From NCBI GenBank assembly GCA_963969595.1, contig OZ018417.1, forward strand, positions 5,892,501-5,956,500: 64,000 bases of DNA. The letters run 5' to 3'. Source of the stretch: Neckera pumila. Taxonomy: Eukaryota > Streptophyta > Bryopsida > Hypnales > Neckeraceae. The notes below the pieces were generated by a model, which saw only the letters and a list, made by a program, of their open reading frames with translations, made no database searches and was not told the DNA's origin. A program made the position numbers and the translations under genes. Positions 10,801-22,989 of the stretch are shown one piece after another (the stretch's first letter is position 1; each line of letters opens with the position of its first letter).

Positions 10801-13445
10801 AGCATGTCTCCCCATCTTGATTGGTACAAAGAGCGTGCACTTGACTAGACAGCGAGGATTGCCAAACTTACAGGGCAAATAGAACCATCTTTCCTAGGTG
10901 GCGTCGCAACAACCACGATCTTGCACCCGGCAATCTGTGCAGGCTGGAATCCAGCAAGATAAACGTTAACCAAAGTAAACAATGATGCTCTCCTCCTCAA
11001 CCCTTAAGTGCTCAAATGGCCAGAGTGGTTGCTTCCATACTACTCCGTATAAGATTTGAACTAGATCATTTAGGAAGCTCCCAGGAAGGTAAGTAATGCA
11101 CCAATAGAAAGAAGAAATTATGTTCGATATTTTGAACATAGAAATGTGTTTCAAAAGTCATTATACTCAGCTATTAGCTTTCAAAGTGAACTTTTCTAGT
11201 TTAGTTAGGGCACTGATGGCTAACTGCTTCGTAATTGCATAGAGTGCAGCAGGACTTTTGGTTGGCAAAACTTACTACAGCCAGCATGAGAGTGGTCGAT
11301 GGAAGGACTGCCGTGCCCCCTGGAACATAAAGACCGACATTGTTGATAGCCCTAGGTACTCTCATGCAGTTCACGCCCTTCAAGCAGAAGACAAAAGAAA
11401 CTCTTGAGTCCCATGCTCTATTCACAGAATCTATTACTTGGAAAGAACACCTGTACTTCGAAGATAGTCCATACTCCTCACACACTGTCCACTAGTTTCA
11501 GATACTAGAAATTATTATGCACTCATCAGAAGCACGTAAAAAAATGGCTTCTAACAGCACCCACCGGCATAGTCTCTACTTGTAGGTGTTGGTTCTTTTG
11601 CTGTGCAGCATGAAAGCACTTGATGTTTTCGTAAGCTACATCGAAGGCCGCTTTTACTTCAGGATCAAGCTGCACAAATACTTCGCTTACAAGTCAGAAG
11701 AACAGGGACAGAAGATTCAGCAAGAAAGACTTCCCATGTTTGATGCTCTATTTCCTAGTTATCAAATCGCAAAAACGTTAAATGCAACCATATGCTAAAG
11801 AAGAGCACCAAAACCATAATATCAATTTACTATGTCTCAGGGTATCGATTAGTGAGATAGAATTCCAGAACAGGAAACTCAATTTACCACAGGGTCAGCC
11901 AGATCTGCAACTTTAAGGACTGCATCATCAAGATCTACTTGGTCAAACCGGCTTGTATATCTGCAACCACAAACCCAAATCTTAGCGCTTAAGCTCATCA
12001 AAGTCACATGGATCCGTACACCTAGTCTCAGCAAATATCCACAATATTCTCTATGGTACTTTTACAATGTCATAATCAACAACACAACCTAAGGACCACT
12101 TTAGATTGCACAGGTCAAAGCAACAAATCAAAGTAAATACGCTCAAAACTTGAAACATAATCATATGCAGGAAGTGAGATACTAAGCTTAAAATAAAACT
12201 TTCCTATCAAGATAATCTTAGCATGCCACATACGAGCCATGCAAGTGCCATCTCTTCATGCTCATTCTTGCCACTTGGAGTGGTCAACATTGTGCAAAAT
12301 GAGGTTACACAAACGAAAAGCGATTTATCCTCCAATCAAGAAGTAGGATTCCTTATATCTGAAGCTTGTTGCTTTGGCCTCTGCAATCTAAATTGCCACA
12401 AGCCTCTAGCACAATTCTTGTTTCTATCTAAAACATGGAAGGCAGCAAGTCCAAACTCACTCTTTCACAGCGGCATCTCCACGTGTTCGAATGTTTTCTA
12501 CAATAGGGCCAACCTGAGGACGTGAAGCAAGAACGGAGAGTCATTGACATTGATGAAGACAATGCCATAGGGAAACAATATGACTCATCAAATCAATACA
12601 CTTCAATGTCTACTCTAAAGGATGTCTTTTTACATCCAAAGCTGATACATACCGTTGCAAAGATTGAAGTGAAGTCGATACGTGGGCGGGCTCGAAGGCC
12701 CTGAACTTGGTCAGCATCAAGCTCAGACAGTTTATGCACTTTCAATCCTGCAGTTTTCGTTACCTCTTCAGTCGCTGCATTAACCTGCGCCATTGCCATG
12801 CCAGGTGCTTTGGCTTCTGCACGTACACTCAAACTTATTCCTATGACCTTCTCGAAAATGACATTCTAGAATATCCTCCTCAATTCTCACACATCACACT
12901 ATGCAATAGTGAAGAGGTTGGGACCATAAGTGGAAAGATTACAGAGGTTGAAAGTACATGAAACACTTGGAGTAGTGAGAGAGAAAGAGCATCTTGGAAC
13001 CCTAACCTTGAAATGACGAAAGCCATTCTCTTCAAGAGTTTCAGTAACATGCATAGAAGGTAAACATCACATCGACTTCAGAAGAGTATGTTCCGAAAGA
13101 ACTTCGAGATAGTTCTTCTATTCGGCCGGCAACTACTAACCCTCAATTCTCAAAGAAAGAGATGCAGTCTCCACATAAATCCCTAAGATCGGTAAAATTC
13201 CCTGGAAATTGAAATTGCCAAACCCTAAATTGGAATAGAAGAAGAGCAACAGTCTTACCAACGACTACTTCTCTTTCCACTGCAGACCTGTGGAAGCTCG
13301 AGCCACACAATCCCGAGGTCTTAAACCCTAAGGAGAGGTTTCCAAGCTCACATTGCTTGAAACTCCCAACCGCTGAGCTCCGGTGCCCACCAAACAAATG
13401 GACAACTGTGGGCGACGCAAGGAAGGGTGAAGACCAGGTCACCAT
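7841..13445 (-). CDS. HISN8: Histidinol dehydrogenase, plastid precursor
   Basis: Catalyses the last two steps of histidine synthesis (L-histidinol to histidinal to L-histidine, two NAD), in the plastid in plants. Fourteen exons, in transcription order: 13445-13259, 12816-12653, 12513-12461, 11960-11888, 11669-11565, 11377-11276, 10943-10872, 10725-10663, 10153-10112, 9897-9838, 9679-9569, 9326-9156, 8613-8523, 8103-7841. Together they give 518 aa with matching phases throughout. Residues 1 to about 75 are Ser/Val/Gly-rich, like a transit peptide. Family blocks: [88 protein letters not shown]. The residues matching the E. coli HisD zinc ligands (Gln259, His262, Asp360, His419) and catalytic Glu326-His327 are Gln344, His347, Asp446, His505 and Glu412-His413, with almost identical spacing. 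The gene therefore looks functional. It diverges from NUP93. Confidence 0.95.
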
Positions 13446-14032
13446 AGCCGCTAAAAGCAGGAGCCTCGCTCAAATTTCTTCACAAAACCTCACTCCAACA
13501 AAATTTGCAAACTTAGAGGTTAATCTTGAGAACCCATAATTGTGCTGAATGTGACAGGTGCGTGTTGGGTTTTGAACTGCGGCTGTCAGCGGCGTTCGGC
13601 GTCTCTGGAACCCCGGGTATCCACGTAGGCACGTATCCATGTCTCGTAAACCTTGAATCTAGGAAAAGCTTACATTTGAGAACTCTTACTTTCGAATCTT
13701 GAGGATGCGGAGTTGAAGTGTTGAAACTCCCGCCCATAAATCTGATTAGGGCAAGGTTGACGATGAATTAGTTCTCATGATATTTGCTTGCTTAGGGTTT
13801 TGTGGGCTTTCTTTTTTTTTTGAGTCGGAAGAGCGAGTTCAGTTTCGTAGGTTTTGTTTTGAATCGGCATCGTTAGTCTAGGATTCAGAGCGCGCAATTT
13901 TAGTTCTGTGCATGGCTTAGCCTTGTTGATGTTCGGCGATGGTGATTTTGAAGGTGGAGAAGTTTGCTGATTGAGAGGATTTTTTGGTAAGTGCTTAGGG
14001 TTTTGGAACGTGTTTTAGTGAAGCAGGCCACA
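13446..14032. promoter_or_regulatory. Bidirectional promoter between HISN8 and NUP93
   Basis: 587 bp separate the two divergent start codons and must hold both promoters and 5' UTRs. Two telo-box sequences on the NUP93 side (TTAGGGTTT at 13792-13800 and 13995-14003) fit constitutive housekeeping expression. No TATA box is obvious. Regulation is inferred from position and motif only. Confidence 0.55.
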
Positions 14033-17000
14033 ATGGCGGGACGCGATACGGATATGCGGAGCTGGGCGGATCTGTTGCACAATTCCTCGCAGCTGCTGCA
14101 TTCCTACACTCCTTCTGCTCCGCTTCCTCCTATCCAGGTAAGTGAGTGCATTCTGTGAATTAAGGGACTGGAATTGAAGGTTTGAAAACAGTGTGATAAA
14201 AGGTTTTTTGTGCTTACGGTGCTATTATTTGTTGCACGGTCTAGAGAAGTTTGGAGCAATTGGAGACGCTGTCTCGACAGCTGAAAGCTCGCACCTCCCG
14301 TTACGAAGCTCCGAACGAGGCCATTGCTGCAACAAGGTATCCTATCTCTTAGGTCATAAAATTTTTGTGTATATTGTTGAGAATATAATTCTTTGCGGAA
14401 GTGCACATGGTAGGGTAGTCTTTTGAAAGTAGTGCGGTACAGGTTTTCCAATGGAATTCTTTTTAAGGAAGGATCCATCTGTTGCAGATTACTTGCGCGA
14501 GAAGGTATCAGTGCTGATCAGCTGACACGGGATTTGAAATCATTTGAACTTAAGGTTAGATTTCTGTTGCATCAAACTGGTAGTAGATGAGCTTTTCTGT
14601 GCATCACAAATGACCTTCTCATTACATTGACGAAGTCCTCAATATTAAGCTAATAAGAATTGGATTCATATAGTCTTCTTGTTCTGTCAATTCTAGTGCT
14701 AAACATATGTTGTTAAACCTGAATGCTAGGTATAAGATTCTTACTGATATCATTTGAAACCCTAGTCAGCAAATTGTTTGCTGCGATCTCAATACTGAAT
14801 GTGGTTAATAGCTTGTTAGAATCACATTGTTGTCAGCTTTTCGAATAGCGATCATTACAAGATTTTGACATAGAAATGAGCAGAAAAGCTCAACAACTGA
14901 ACTGCTTGTGGTTCACTTTAGTCTGCTAACAGGATTACCGCACACCTTAAATTTCTTTCTGCGATCTCAATGCTTTTAGTTTTGAGTGTATTATAGCTCA
15001 TTAGAATAGCATTTTCAGTTGAGCACGAATTCCTAACTTGAAAATTTTAGTCCGATATTTCATTATGTTACCAGGGCCTTTTATACTTGATATGACATTA
15101 GCAGTTCGTTGTTTTGGGGGTTCCTAAGCTGGATCTCTGTCTGTGTATGTACATGCAGACTTCCTTTGAGGATGTTTTTCCAGTGGAAGCGACAAGTGTG
15201 GAAGAATACTTGCAGCAGGTGTGTTTCCTGTTGAGTTTCTTATGATGATTTCAATTCTCGACGTTCGCGTCTACGTTAAAACTTGATTACTTTTCATAAT
15301 CAGCTGTAATATTATCGAACTTGAGTTTTTGGCAAAACAGCCACACGTTCCTGTACTTGCATATCTTGGACGCAATGAATCTTTTACTAATCGCCACGTG
15401 CTAATTCGACCTGAGTTGAATGCTCCAATAGAGCAATCTCTGATGTTTGGATTGGGATGGCAGGTGCATGAAATGGCTATGGTCTCTGCCATTCAAGAAG
15501 CACAACGGGACAACCTTCGCAGTTTTGACTCCTACATGCTCAAAGTGGTGGAGGTGAGGAACGACATATTAATCCATTAGTATTCTGAGTCGTTATTGTC
15601 TCTCCCCTTGTTTCAAAGTGTAAAAATTTTTGGTGCCCATTGAAAACGAAACATGTGTTGTAAGCAGTAGGAGCATGTTGGGGCTCATCATTGTAAAGAA
15701 TGATTTGTTATGTGTAATCGAGTTGTGACACAAGTAGTTAAAGAAATATTGGCATTCTAACAGTGTCAAGTAATGCTTTTGTGTGTTTCAATCAATGAAG
15801 ATTATGCAATTCTAAGGATTATCCTAAAAATCATATTGAGGATTGGATTTGGAATTATATCAAGGATTGTATTGAAAGTGACATTTGAAGACTTTCATGG
15901 CTATCATGGGGTAGAGACATTTGCTTCTTTTCCTTGGCTGAGAATAAATTTTGTGTTAAAGGGTTAGCCGACCCTTACACCTGGTATAGGGTGCTTTCTG
16001 CTTCATGCTTGGGTTCCTTTGTCAGGGATTTGCCTTCAAGGATGAGATGTAGCTGCATGAGACTTCGAGTTTCGTTTTATCTTCTTCAGAAATGAGAACT
16101 ATTTAGTTTCCTTGCAACTGAACACGATCCCGGTTGACGCAGGATGACTGGATGAAAGAGAAACGGGAGTTCTTAAACAACTTGAGTCGATTGCCTCAGG
16201 CCCCATCAAGTAAAGGAAACCAAGGAGCATCTGCACATGCGATTCAACCTTATCAAGGCTCTACAGCAATCACGCCGCTAAGAATTCAGGATACTCCGCG
16301 AGGCTCTGAATCCGTATCTGCAACACAGCAGAACTTGGATTCAAGAAAATCTTCAGCTTATGCAAATGTTGTCACGAGGCTTAATGAAACAAGAGAGCGC
16401 AGTTTGCCTTTTAAAGTAAGTGTGGGTTGCTGCCATGAAGGATTTCGTGTCTCAGTCCTTGACTTTTAAATCGAGTTGAGTTAATTGCGTGGAGGCTAGG
16501 TTGTTTGTACTGCTCTATGGACTGAAGAAATATGTGGCCTACTAGTATAGGCTGGAGGTGCTCAGAATGTTCTATCATTTTCTTGTGCTTTTGAAAAAAT
16601 TCCGAAACCAAAGAGTCTGCTATCAATCTAGAAGTCCTGCAGATGTTGTTTACAACATGATTAATTGCACGATAAGCCCCCGCCCGCACCAACAAGTAGC
16701 GCCAATTCGCTAACTGGGGTGGTTAGGTCTATAGCTTGTCAGAAGATAACTACCTATAGTTTCCCCGCCCTTGCAAGGTAATGAATGGGAAGCTAGGCTT
16801 TCAAATTAACTAACTATTGCTTGATTGGCGCGGGTGGAGTAAGCACTTCAAACCATTGCTTTAGGCACAGTTAATTTACTCGTCCAATATTGTGGAGTTA
16901 TGTCAGCGGGTGGAAATGAATGTAAATTTATCGCAATTTAGTTAGCAAAAGTTAGTACTAATTTGATCGTTGACACAACTGGAGCAAGTTGAACATTTAG

Positions 17001-20000
17001 TACCTATTTCCAGCCAGCTGATTGTCGCAACTTGGTAGGTGCAGGCGGGGCCTTAATCTGGAATTAGAGATAGTGTACAGCATCCAGTAGTTATTTATCT
17101 GCTGGGTATATTGTGAATTGGGACGAGACAACTGTGAAATGAATATGTCGAGTCAGGATGTTGACGCTGGTTGTGATTATCATCGAGTTCCTGTGACCCA
17201 ATTCAATCTCGCCCATTGGAATGTAGGTTGCAACTGCAATGAGAGCTGCCTACGAGAGTGCTGCGTTGGAATCTACAGCGTCGAAGTCTGTGAGCTTATC
17301 AAAGATATGGCACCTCCTGCAGGTATTTTCGTTGGTCCTTTGTACTTGGAAATTCAATTGGGCTTTTCAGCCAGTACTTTCATTTTCTTGTCACCTGGGT
17401 GTGGTGTAAGCTTATGGCTACTTTTTAATTTTTGGTTGTCTCCTTACTGGTGCCTGAGCGCGGATATTAGTGCACAGGCGATGATTTGTTAGCGTTGCCT
17501 GACATGTGAATCTCGGTGTTCATGCCAGTCTCTTTTGAACGAAGATGTAGATATGGTTTCCGATGTTAGCAAAAAAGCCGCAATGCTTGCAGGTGCGAGA
17601 AGACACCTGGAGTCTGGTAACGAAAAGTATATGCTGGACACAATCCACAACCATCCTAGCCAGGTATTACTTATCTGTGGTATTGTGAATATCTTTGTTG
17701 CCCTGCATACGTACAGGCTCCATGAACCGCTGGTTTGCCATAACCCATTTTGCATTTTGAAGGTACTTGGTTTGAGAATTCTTCTCAGTTTTGTTTTTTT
17801 CTTTTGGGATTATCGTTGACCCAAGTCTGCTGAGGTTCACTCGTATAGGATCCGCTTACTGAGTTGGCAAGTTCTCATGACAGGCAGCTCTCGGGGGCTC
17901 AACTGGAAATTTGCAACGCATCAGAGCTTTTCTTCGTGTAAGTGAATGTTCCAGCGTTTCTGTCGGACGACCATATTATTGCATTTTACTTCTGGCCTCC
18001 TTCGTTTTCAGCTCCAGTTCAGGTTTCTGAGCTGGTTTTACTTACAGCCGTTCAGAGATTTTAGGATGATGTGCATTGAATATCGGCTGAAAAGCATCTA
18101 AGTATGATTGAATTGGCGTTGAAACGGAATGTTGTACAGGTGCGTTTACAAGATCAGGGGACTATATTGGATTTCGATGCCTCAGACTTGCAAAGACAGC
18201 CTCCTCTGGATACTACGTGGCAGCAGGTGTTGCATCTGCCCATCACGTGCATTATTCCACTTCGATAATCTCTAAGTAGCCAAATGGACGCTTCCATATC
18301 TCTTGGTGTTGAAATAAATCGTTTGGGAAGTTTCAAGGAAGTTAATTTGATGTATCAATAGGAAAAAACATGTCCTACATTTAGGATCATATGCCTTGGA
18401 AGTTACTATGTAGCCCTTTCTATACCTCCACCCCATCAGACATCGTCTCCAGGACCATGTTTCAAGATCAAATGAGGAGGTCCTGTCCAGCAGCACGTAT
18501 TGCATGATAGACTGCAGAGGCAAATTTTAACATCTTTAATGATAGCTCTGATGTTTGTTTACTTTCTTTTGCAGATCTATTACTGTTTAAGGTCTGGTTA
18601 TTATGATGAAGCAATTTGGGTAGCTCAGCAGTCCAGATTGAGCCGCACGTTTGCTCCACAGGTAAGTTTGCAGATTTTCATCGTAGTAGACAATTTGCTT
18701 CTCAGTACATTTTTTTTTAAAGCCTAATACTCGTTGTTTGGATGCAGTTGGGAGAGTGGGTTGCAAAAAGAGGTTCCGTTTCACCAAATACAGCAGCTGC
18801 TGTTTTGGAAGAATGTGAGAGAATGGTCCGATCTGGTGATAGGGCAGGGAGGGGTGGATATGATAAGAAGAAATTGCTGCTGTATACGATTGTTTGCGGT
18901 AGCAGGCAGCAAGCTGACGGCCTACTCCGGGATATGCCATCTCTATTCAGCACCATCGAGGATTTTCTATGGTTTAGGCTGGCTATGATTGGAAATCCCT
19001 CTGACTTGTCTCGGACATCAGCTGATGGTTCGATGTCATACACCCTTGAAGAACTGCAGAGTTACCTCACTAAGTTCCAGCCCTCTCACTACACAAAGAA
19101 TGGCAAGGACCCTTTGGTTTATCCTTATGTGCTCCTTCTTAGCCTGCAGTTCCATGCAGCGATTGTCTATATGATTAAAGAAGACAGTCATGTCGACAGT
19201 GTGCACATTGCTATTGCAGTAGCAGACTATGGCTGTTTCTCTGACGGATCTGCTGGGGTGAAGAGGCTTGGTTCCATGGATGCTGCTTCTGAGATAGCTA
19301 GTATTATCCGACACTTTGCATTGACATATGTAAGGCAGGGAAATATGCCTTTAGCTTTAGAATATTACGCTCAGGCCGCAGCAGCAGTTGGGGGAGGGGC
19401 GGTGGCGTGGAGTGGGCATGGTAACAGTGATCAGCAAAGGCAACACCAAATGCTGCTAAAACAGCTTTTAACAGGTGGCAATTTAACCCCTAATGAATCA
19501 TAGCCTTCTTGTAGAAGCTGCCACGCGGTGGATTTCGTCACTTTTCAATTTTATTTTTGAATGGTCATAATAAATTCAAATTCCACTTTTAAGAGTTGAA
19601 CCCTGAATGACTAAAATGACCTTAAAACGTACAGCAAATTAAAAAGGGGAATTGATGCCGAAAGTATTGAATCTTTCCCCATTTAGTGTGTTTTCTAACG
19701 CTACAATTATGTATGAAAACATTTGAGTGCATTGATCTAGGTCTCATTTGTTGTTAACATGAATTCCTAGCATATAGGAGGGTCCTTAGTGGCTGTACCC
19801 GCCCGTTTGTTTCATGCAAACAGTTGTTAGTATTAGCTCATTTTTGAAGTACATTGTTGTGTGCTGCAGAACTTCTGCTTCGAGACGGTGGCATTCCACT
19901 GCTGCTTGGTGGTAGGGGGTCAGGTGCAGAGGGCTCTTTAAGGCGATTCATACCTGACCCGCAGATCCAGCGCAGTTTGCTTTTCGAGGCTGCTCGGCAA

Positions 20001-21351
20001 TGCCAGGAATCCGGCTTCCATGACAAGGTGGAGTCTCTTTCTTTTCTTTCTTTCCCTTGAAGTACCAAGGACTCATGTTTTCAAAATGATTAGTTAAATT
20101 GATCATATTACGTAAAATATTATTCAGATGTAACCAAATTTTTTACCACTTCCATAATTAGTGAAGAACCTTGCATATGTTGGTCTAAAAATATATCAAA
20201 TTGAACAAAATGAAGTGCTCTTGTCACATATTCAAATCTGCTAAAATAACACGGGGCCCAGTATGGGCCATTTGATCCTACAGGGGTTAATATCACAAGA
20301 AATTTGATATCATTTTGTTGATGGTTGTGTGAGGCCTTGATTTTTTATTTTGTGGCAGGCTGTTGAGCTACTGAAACGCATTGGGGAGTTTGCTACAGCC
20401 TTGGAGATAGTTAATCAGAGCTTGTCCAATACAATTGCTGCTATGGCAAGTGGTCGTGGTGATGGGGACACCAAGTCTTCAGGGCTCATTCTTGCTGGCA
20501 ATGAAATACTTGAGGCGTACAAAGTGGTTGGAGGTTCCAGGTTGAGACTTGCTCTGTGCGCCTCTCAAATCTTGCTACGCTGCAGTTTATGGTGTGGTTG
20601 AGTGGAATTAATGGCCTTTTAATCTCAGAGACTAATTCCAATTTGTTACTCTTAAATGCAGTTTGCAGAGTTCAGAACAAGTTGCAGAGCAGCAAACTGC
20701 ATTTAGGCAATTGGAATCGATACTATCGTTCTACAGATTCACCAGAAGTGGGAGGTACAGTGATGCTTTAATGGAGCTTAGTAAATTGGCTTTTCTACCT
20801 CTGGGCTCCCGAACGCCTGAGAGCAGTGCTGAAGCTTTGCGCTACACCTCCCTCTCCGTGCAGGTAATTCTTTGCTGCTATGAAGCCATCTAGAGGTCTT
20901 CAGTGTTCAAGCCACGTTTGTCTCCAAATCGGTTGACTATCACGTAAATCAAATTGAAGTTGAATCAAATTTTGTTCTACAAATTAGGATTCAGCCTTTG
21001 TCGTCCTCTCGTATTTTGCTCAATTCAGTCTTTGACAAACATACTGTGGTTTTTTGTGAATTATTAGTAATGGCTCATATTTGTGTTACGTGCAGGCTTG
21101 TGTTCCGGATCTTTTGAGAGAGGCTCTCAATTGCTTGGACCAAGTAAATGATGCGGATGGAACTGTTCGCAGATTGAAGTCAAAGGTAGGATTCATATCA
21201 ATAATGACCTTTCTTTTCCAGATGCATGTAGAATCTAAGCACATGTTCTAACTAAGGTTGACTTGCTCTGCAGATTGCAAACTTCATTGCAAATTCTTTG
21301 CCAAGAAATTTACCTCAAGAGCTTTATGATCGAGTGGCTCAGATCATGTGA
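14033..21351 (+). CDS. NUP93: Nuclear pore protein NUP93 (Nic96 family)
   Basis: Scaffold nucleoporin of the inner-ring (Nup93) subcomplex of the nuclear pore. Seventeen exons: 14033-14137, 14245-14336, 14488-14554, 15159-15218, 15464-15553, 16143-16415, 17227-17322, 17529-17663, 17884-17937, 18140-18226, 18575-18661, 18748-19474, 19870-20027, 20359-20540, 20662-20863, 21096-21185, 21274-21351. Total 860 aa; every junction is GT-AG and every phase matches. It shows the plant NUP93 pattern: a WADLLHNSSQLL start, a helical N-terminus (SLEQLETLSRQLKAR, FEDVFPVEATSVEEYLQQ, HEMAMVSAIQEAQRDN), a low-complexity linker at about residues 155-215, then an all-helical Nic96 domain. Clear blocks are SVSLSKIWHLLQ, TTWQQIYYCLRSGYY, TIEDFLWFRL, YTKNGKDPLVYPYVLLL and EYYAQAAAAVGGG. 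Length equals that of flowering-plant NUP93. Intron 6 (811 bp) is the longest. It looks intact. Confidence 0.95.
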
Positions 21352-22626
21352 AAGCCATACTGCAGTGCAGTTTGGATACGGTAGCGATCTGATTTTAGAA
21401 CAGAGGGTGGATGCTGTATCATGCAAATCTGACATTACAGCTAGTGCAGCAATTTTGGATGTTTCACAGTTAACCAAGTCATTTGTAATACAGAAGCGGG
21501 ATACAAAATTATCTTTCAGTGTAGGACTTGTCGTATTGCAGCATTCGTGCTTTTCATCCTCAACTCTGCCTGTAATTCTGCAGTTGTCAGTTGTTATTTG
21601 ATTCCACCTTGATTTTTCACTTTCTATTCACCAAAGATTCTGCCCTGTTTTTCCACTTTTGCCTGGCAGAATTAAATGAATTCGATGAAGGCAAAATTCC
21701 TCCTTGGACTGATTTCACTTGATCAAACTCAAAATTTCAGATAATCAAGCTTTAGAGGTGCACATTTGAGAGATTTAGGGGTTGAAAGATGAAATTAAGG
21801 ATCATCTCTAATTTCACTTAGTATCTTCACTCTCATCTCACAAACATGAGTGCATTTGAAAATTCAATGGAAGAATTTATCCCTTAGACTAATTACATAC
21901 ATACAAATTCAAATGATCAGTCTAATCAAGCCAGATTGGGTATGCACAAGAAGATACCGTAGGTGTAGGGCAGCTTCGCCCAAAAATAATTCTACTATGC
22001 AAATGAAGTCTAAAATTCAACGTTGAACACAATTCCTACATTTCACTTAACTATGAATGGTTGAGTTCTTACTAATCCTAATTTACATATCCCGCATGGG
22101 TTGTTTTACCTCCTACCATCCTACTTGTATAAAGAGCTTGTGTTCTCACTCCCTTACATACTTTAAGTGGCTTTAAAACTTGTACAAGAGACTCATGCAT
22201 GAGGGTGGGAGTTGTGTTAGGGTAGAAAACCTAGGTTAAAGGTTGGATGAAAGGCAAAACTACAACTATTCATATATCCAAAAAGTTGAATTTCTAAAAA
22301 TTTCTTTTTGAGATGGCGAACATTAAATCCCTATACCTACGATATTATTCAACAAGCCTACATTGGTCAGGATTGGCAAAAAACAAAAACTATTTTTTTA
22401 AATAGATATTGGAATTTTTGGGATATTATTTTTTTCAAAGAAAATTGTATGGAAAAAAGTGACTTTTGATTATTAGGCATCAACTGAATGGCATTTTTTA
22501 TAATTAATTAGTTATTCAGAAGGGAATATTGAACTAGACTATTAAGTGCGGTGTATGTGAGAGGTTAGAAGATAAGAAAGGGGGTGAAAATGTTTTCTAT
22601 TTAAAATTCAAAAAGCTCATCAAAAA
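21352..22626. other. NUP93 3' UTR followed by AT-rich spacer
   Basis: The first few hundred bases after the stop are presumably 3' UTR. A 112-codon ORF (21263-21601) only reads through the last NUP93 exon in another frame. The rest holds no recognisable gene. Confidence 0.5.
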
Positions 22627-22989
22627 ATGCAAACAAAATTAATCTCACTATTGCAATGGAAATTGTTCATATGGTTCAAGAAGAAAAAAAAATTAATCTC
22701 ACTACGTGACTTCTATGTGGCTCAAATTTGATAATATCTGGCTCCGTTCTAAATTGTTAGCGTTGAGGGAGGGTGGCATTATTTGGTGGCAAGGGTGAAG
22801 CCCTCCCGGCTATAGTTTTTCCTAGGGTTCCCAGATTTCTTTATTCCTATGGTCTTTATTGTTCCTTATCTCTTCATTTGTCTAGCCTCATAACTTGGCT
22901 ATTTTGTATTGTGGTTTTTTTAATGCAGTGGGCTCTACCTATTTGTTCAAAAGAAAAAAAGAAAAAAAAAGATGCAAACAAAATTAATC
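22627..22989 (+). mobile_element. LINE-like 5'-truncated retroinsertion with 18-bp target duplication
   Basis: ATGCAAACAAAATTAATC occurs at 22627-22644 and again at 22972-22989. Between them the insert ends in TTGTTCAAAAG followed by an A-rich tract (22951-22971), the form left by target-primed reverse transcription. Inside, ATTAATCTCACTA is repeated at about 22638 and 22690, bracketing a smaller insert that also ends in TTCAAGAAG plus A-tract, so two retroinsertions used almost the same site. No reverse transcriptase reading frame remains. Confidence 0.6.

Noticed and set aside
12223..12525. 100-codon plus-strand ORF inside HISN8
   Set aside because: Antisense to intron 3 and to exon 3 of HISN8; no recognisable content.
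14104..14478. 124-codon minus-strand ORF over NUP93 exons 1-2
   Set aside because: A shadow of NUP93 coding sequence on the other strand.
15329..15580. 83-codon plus-strand ORF starting MAKQPHVPVL in NUP93
   Set aside because: Its first part is intron 4; only the end is the real exon 15464-15553. The CAG acceptor at 15463 restores the NUP93 frame.
17118..17492. 124-codon plus-strand ORF around 17.3 kb
   Set aside because: Out of frame with the true NUP93 exon (17227-17322, VATAMRAAYE..), which has matching splice phases.
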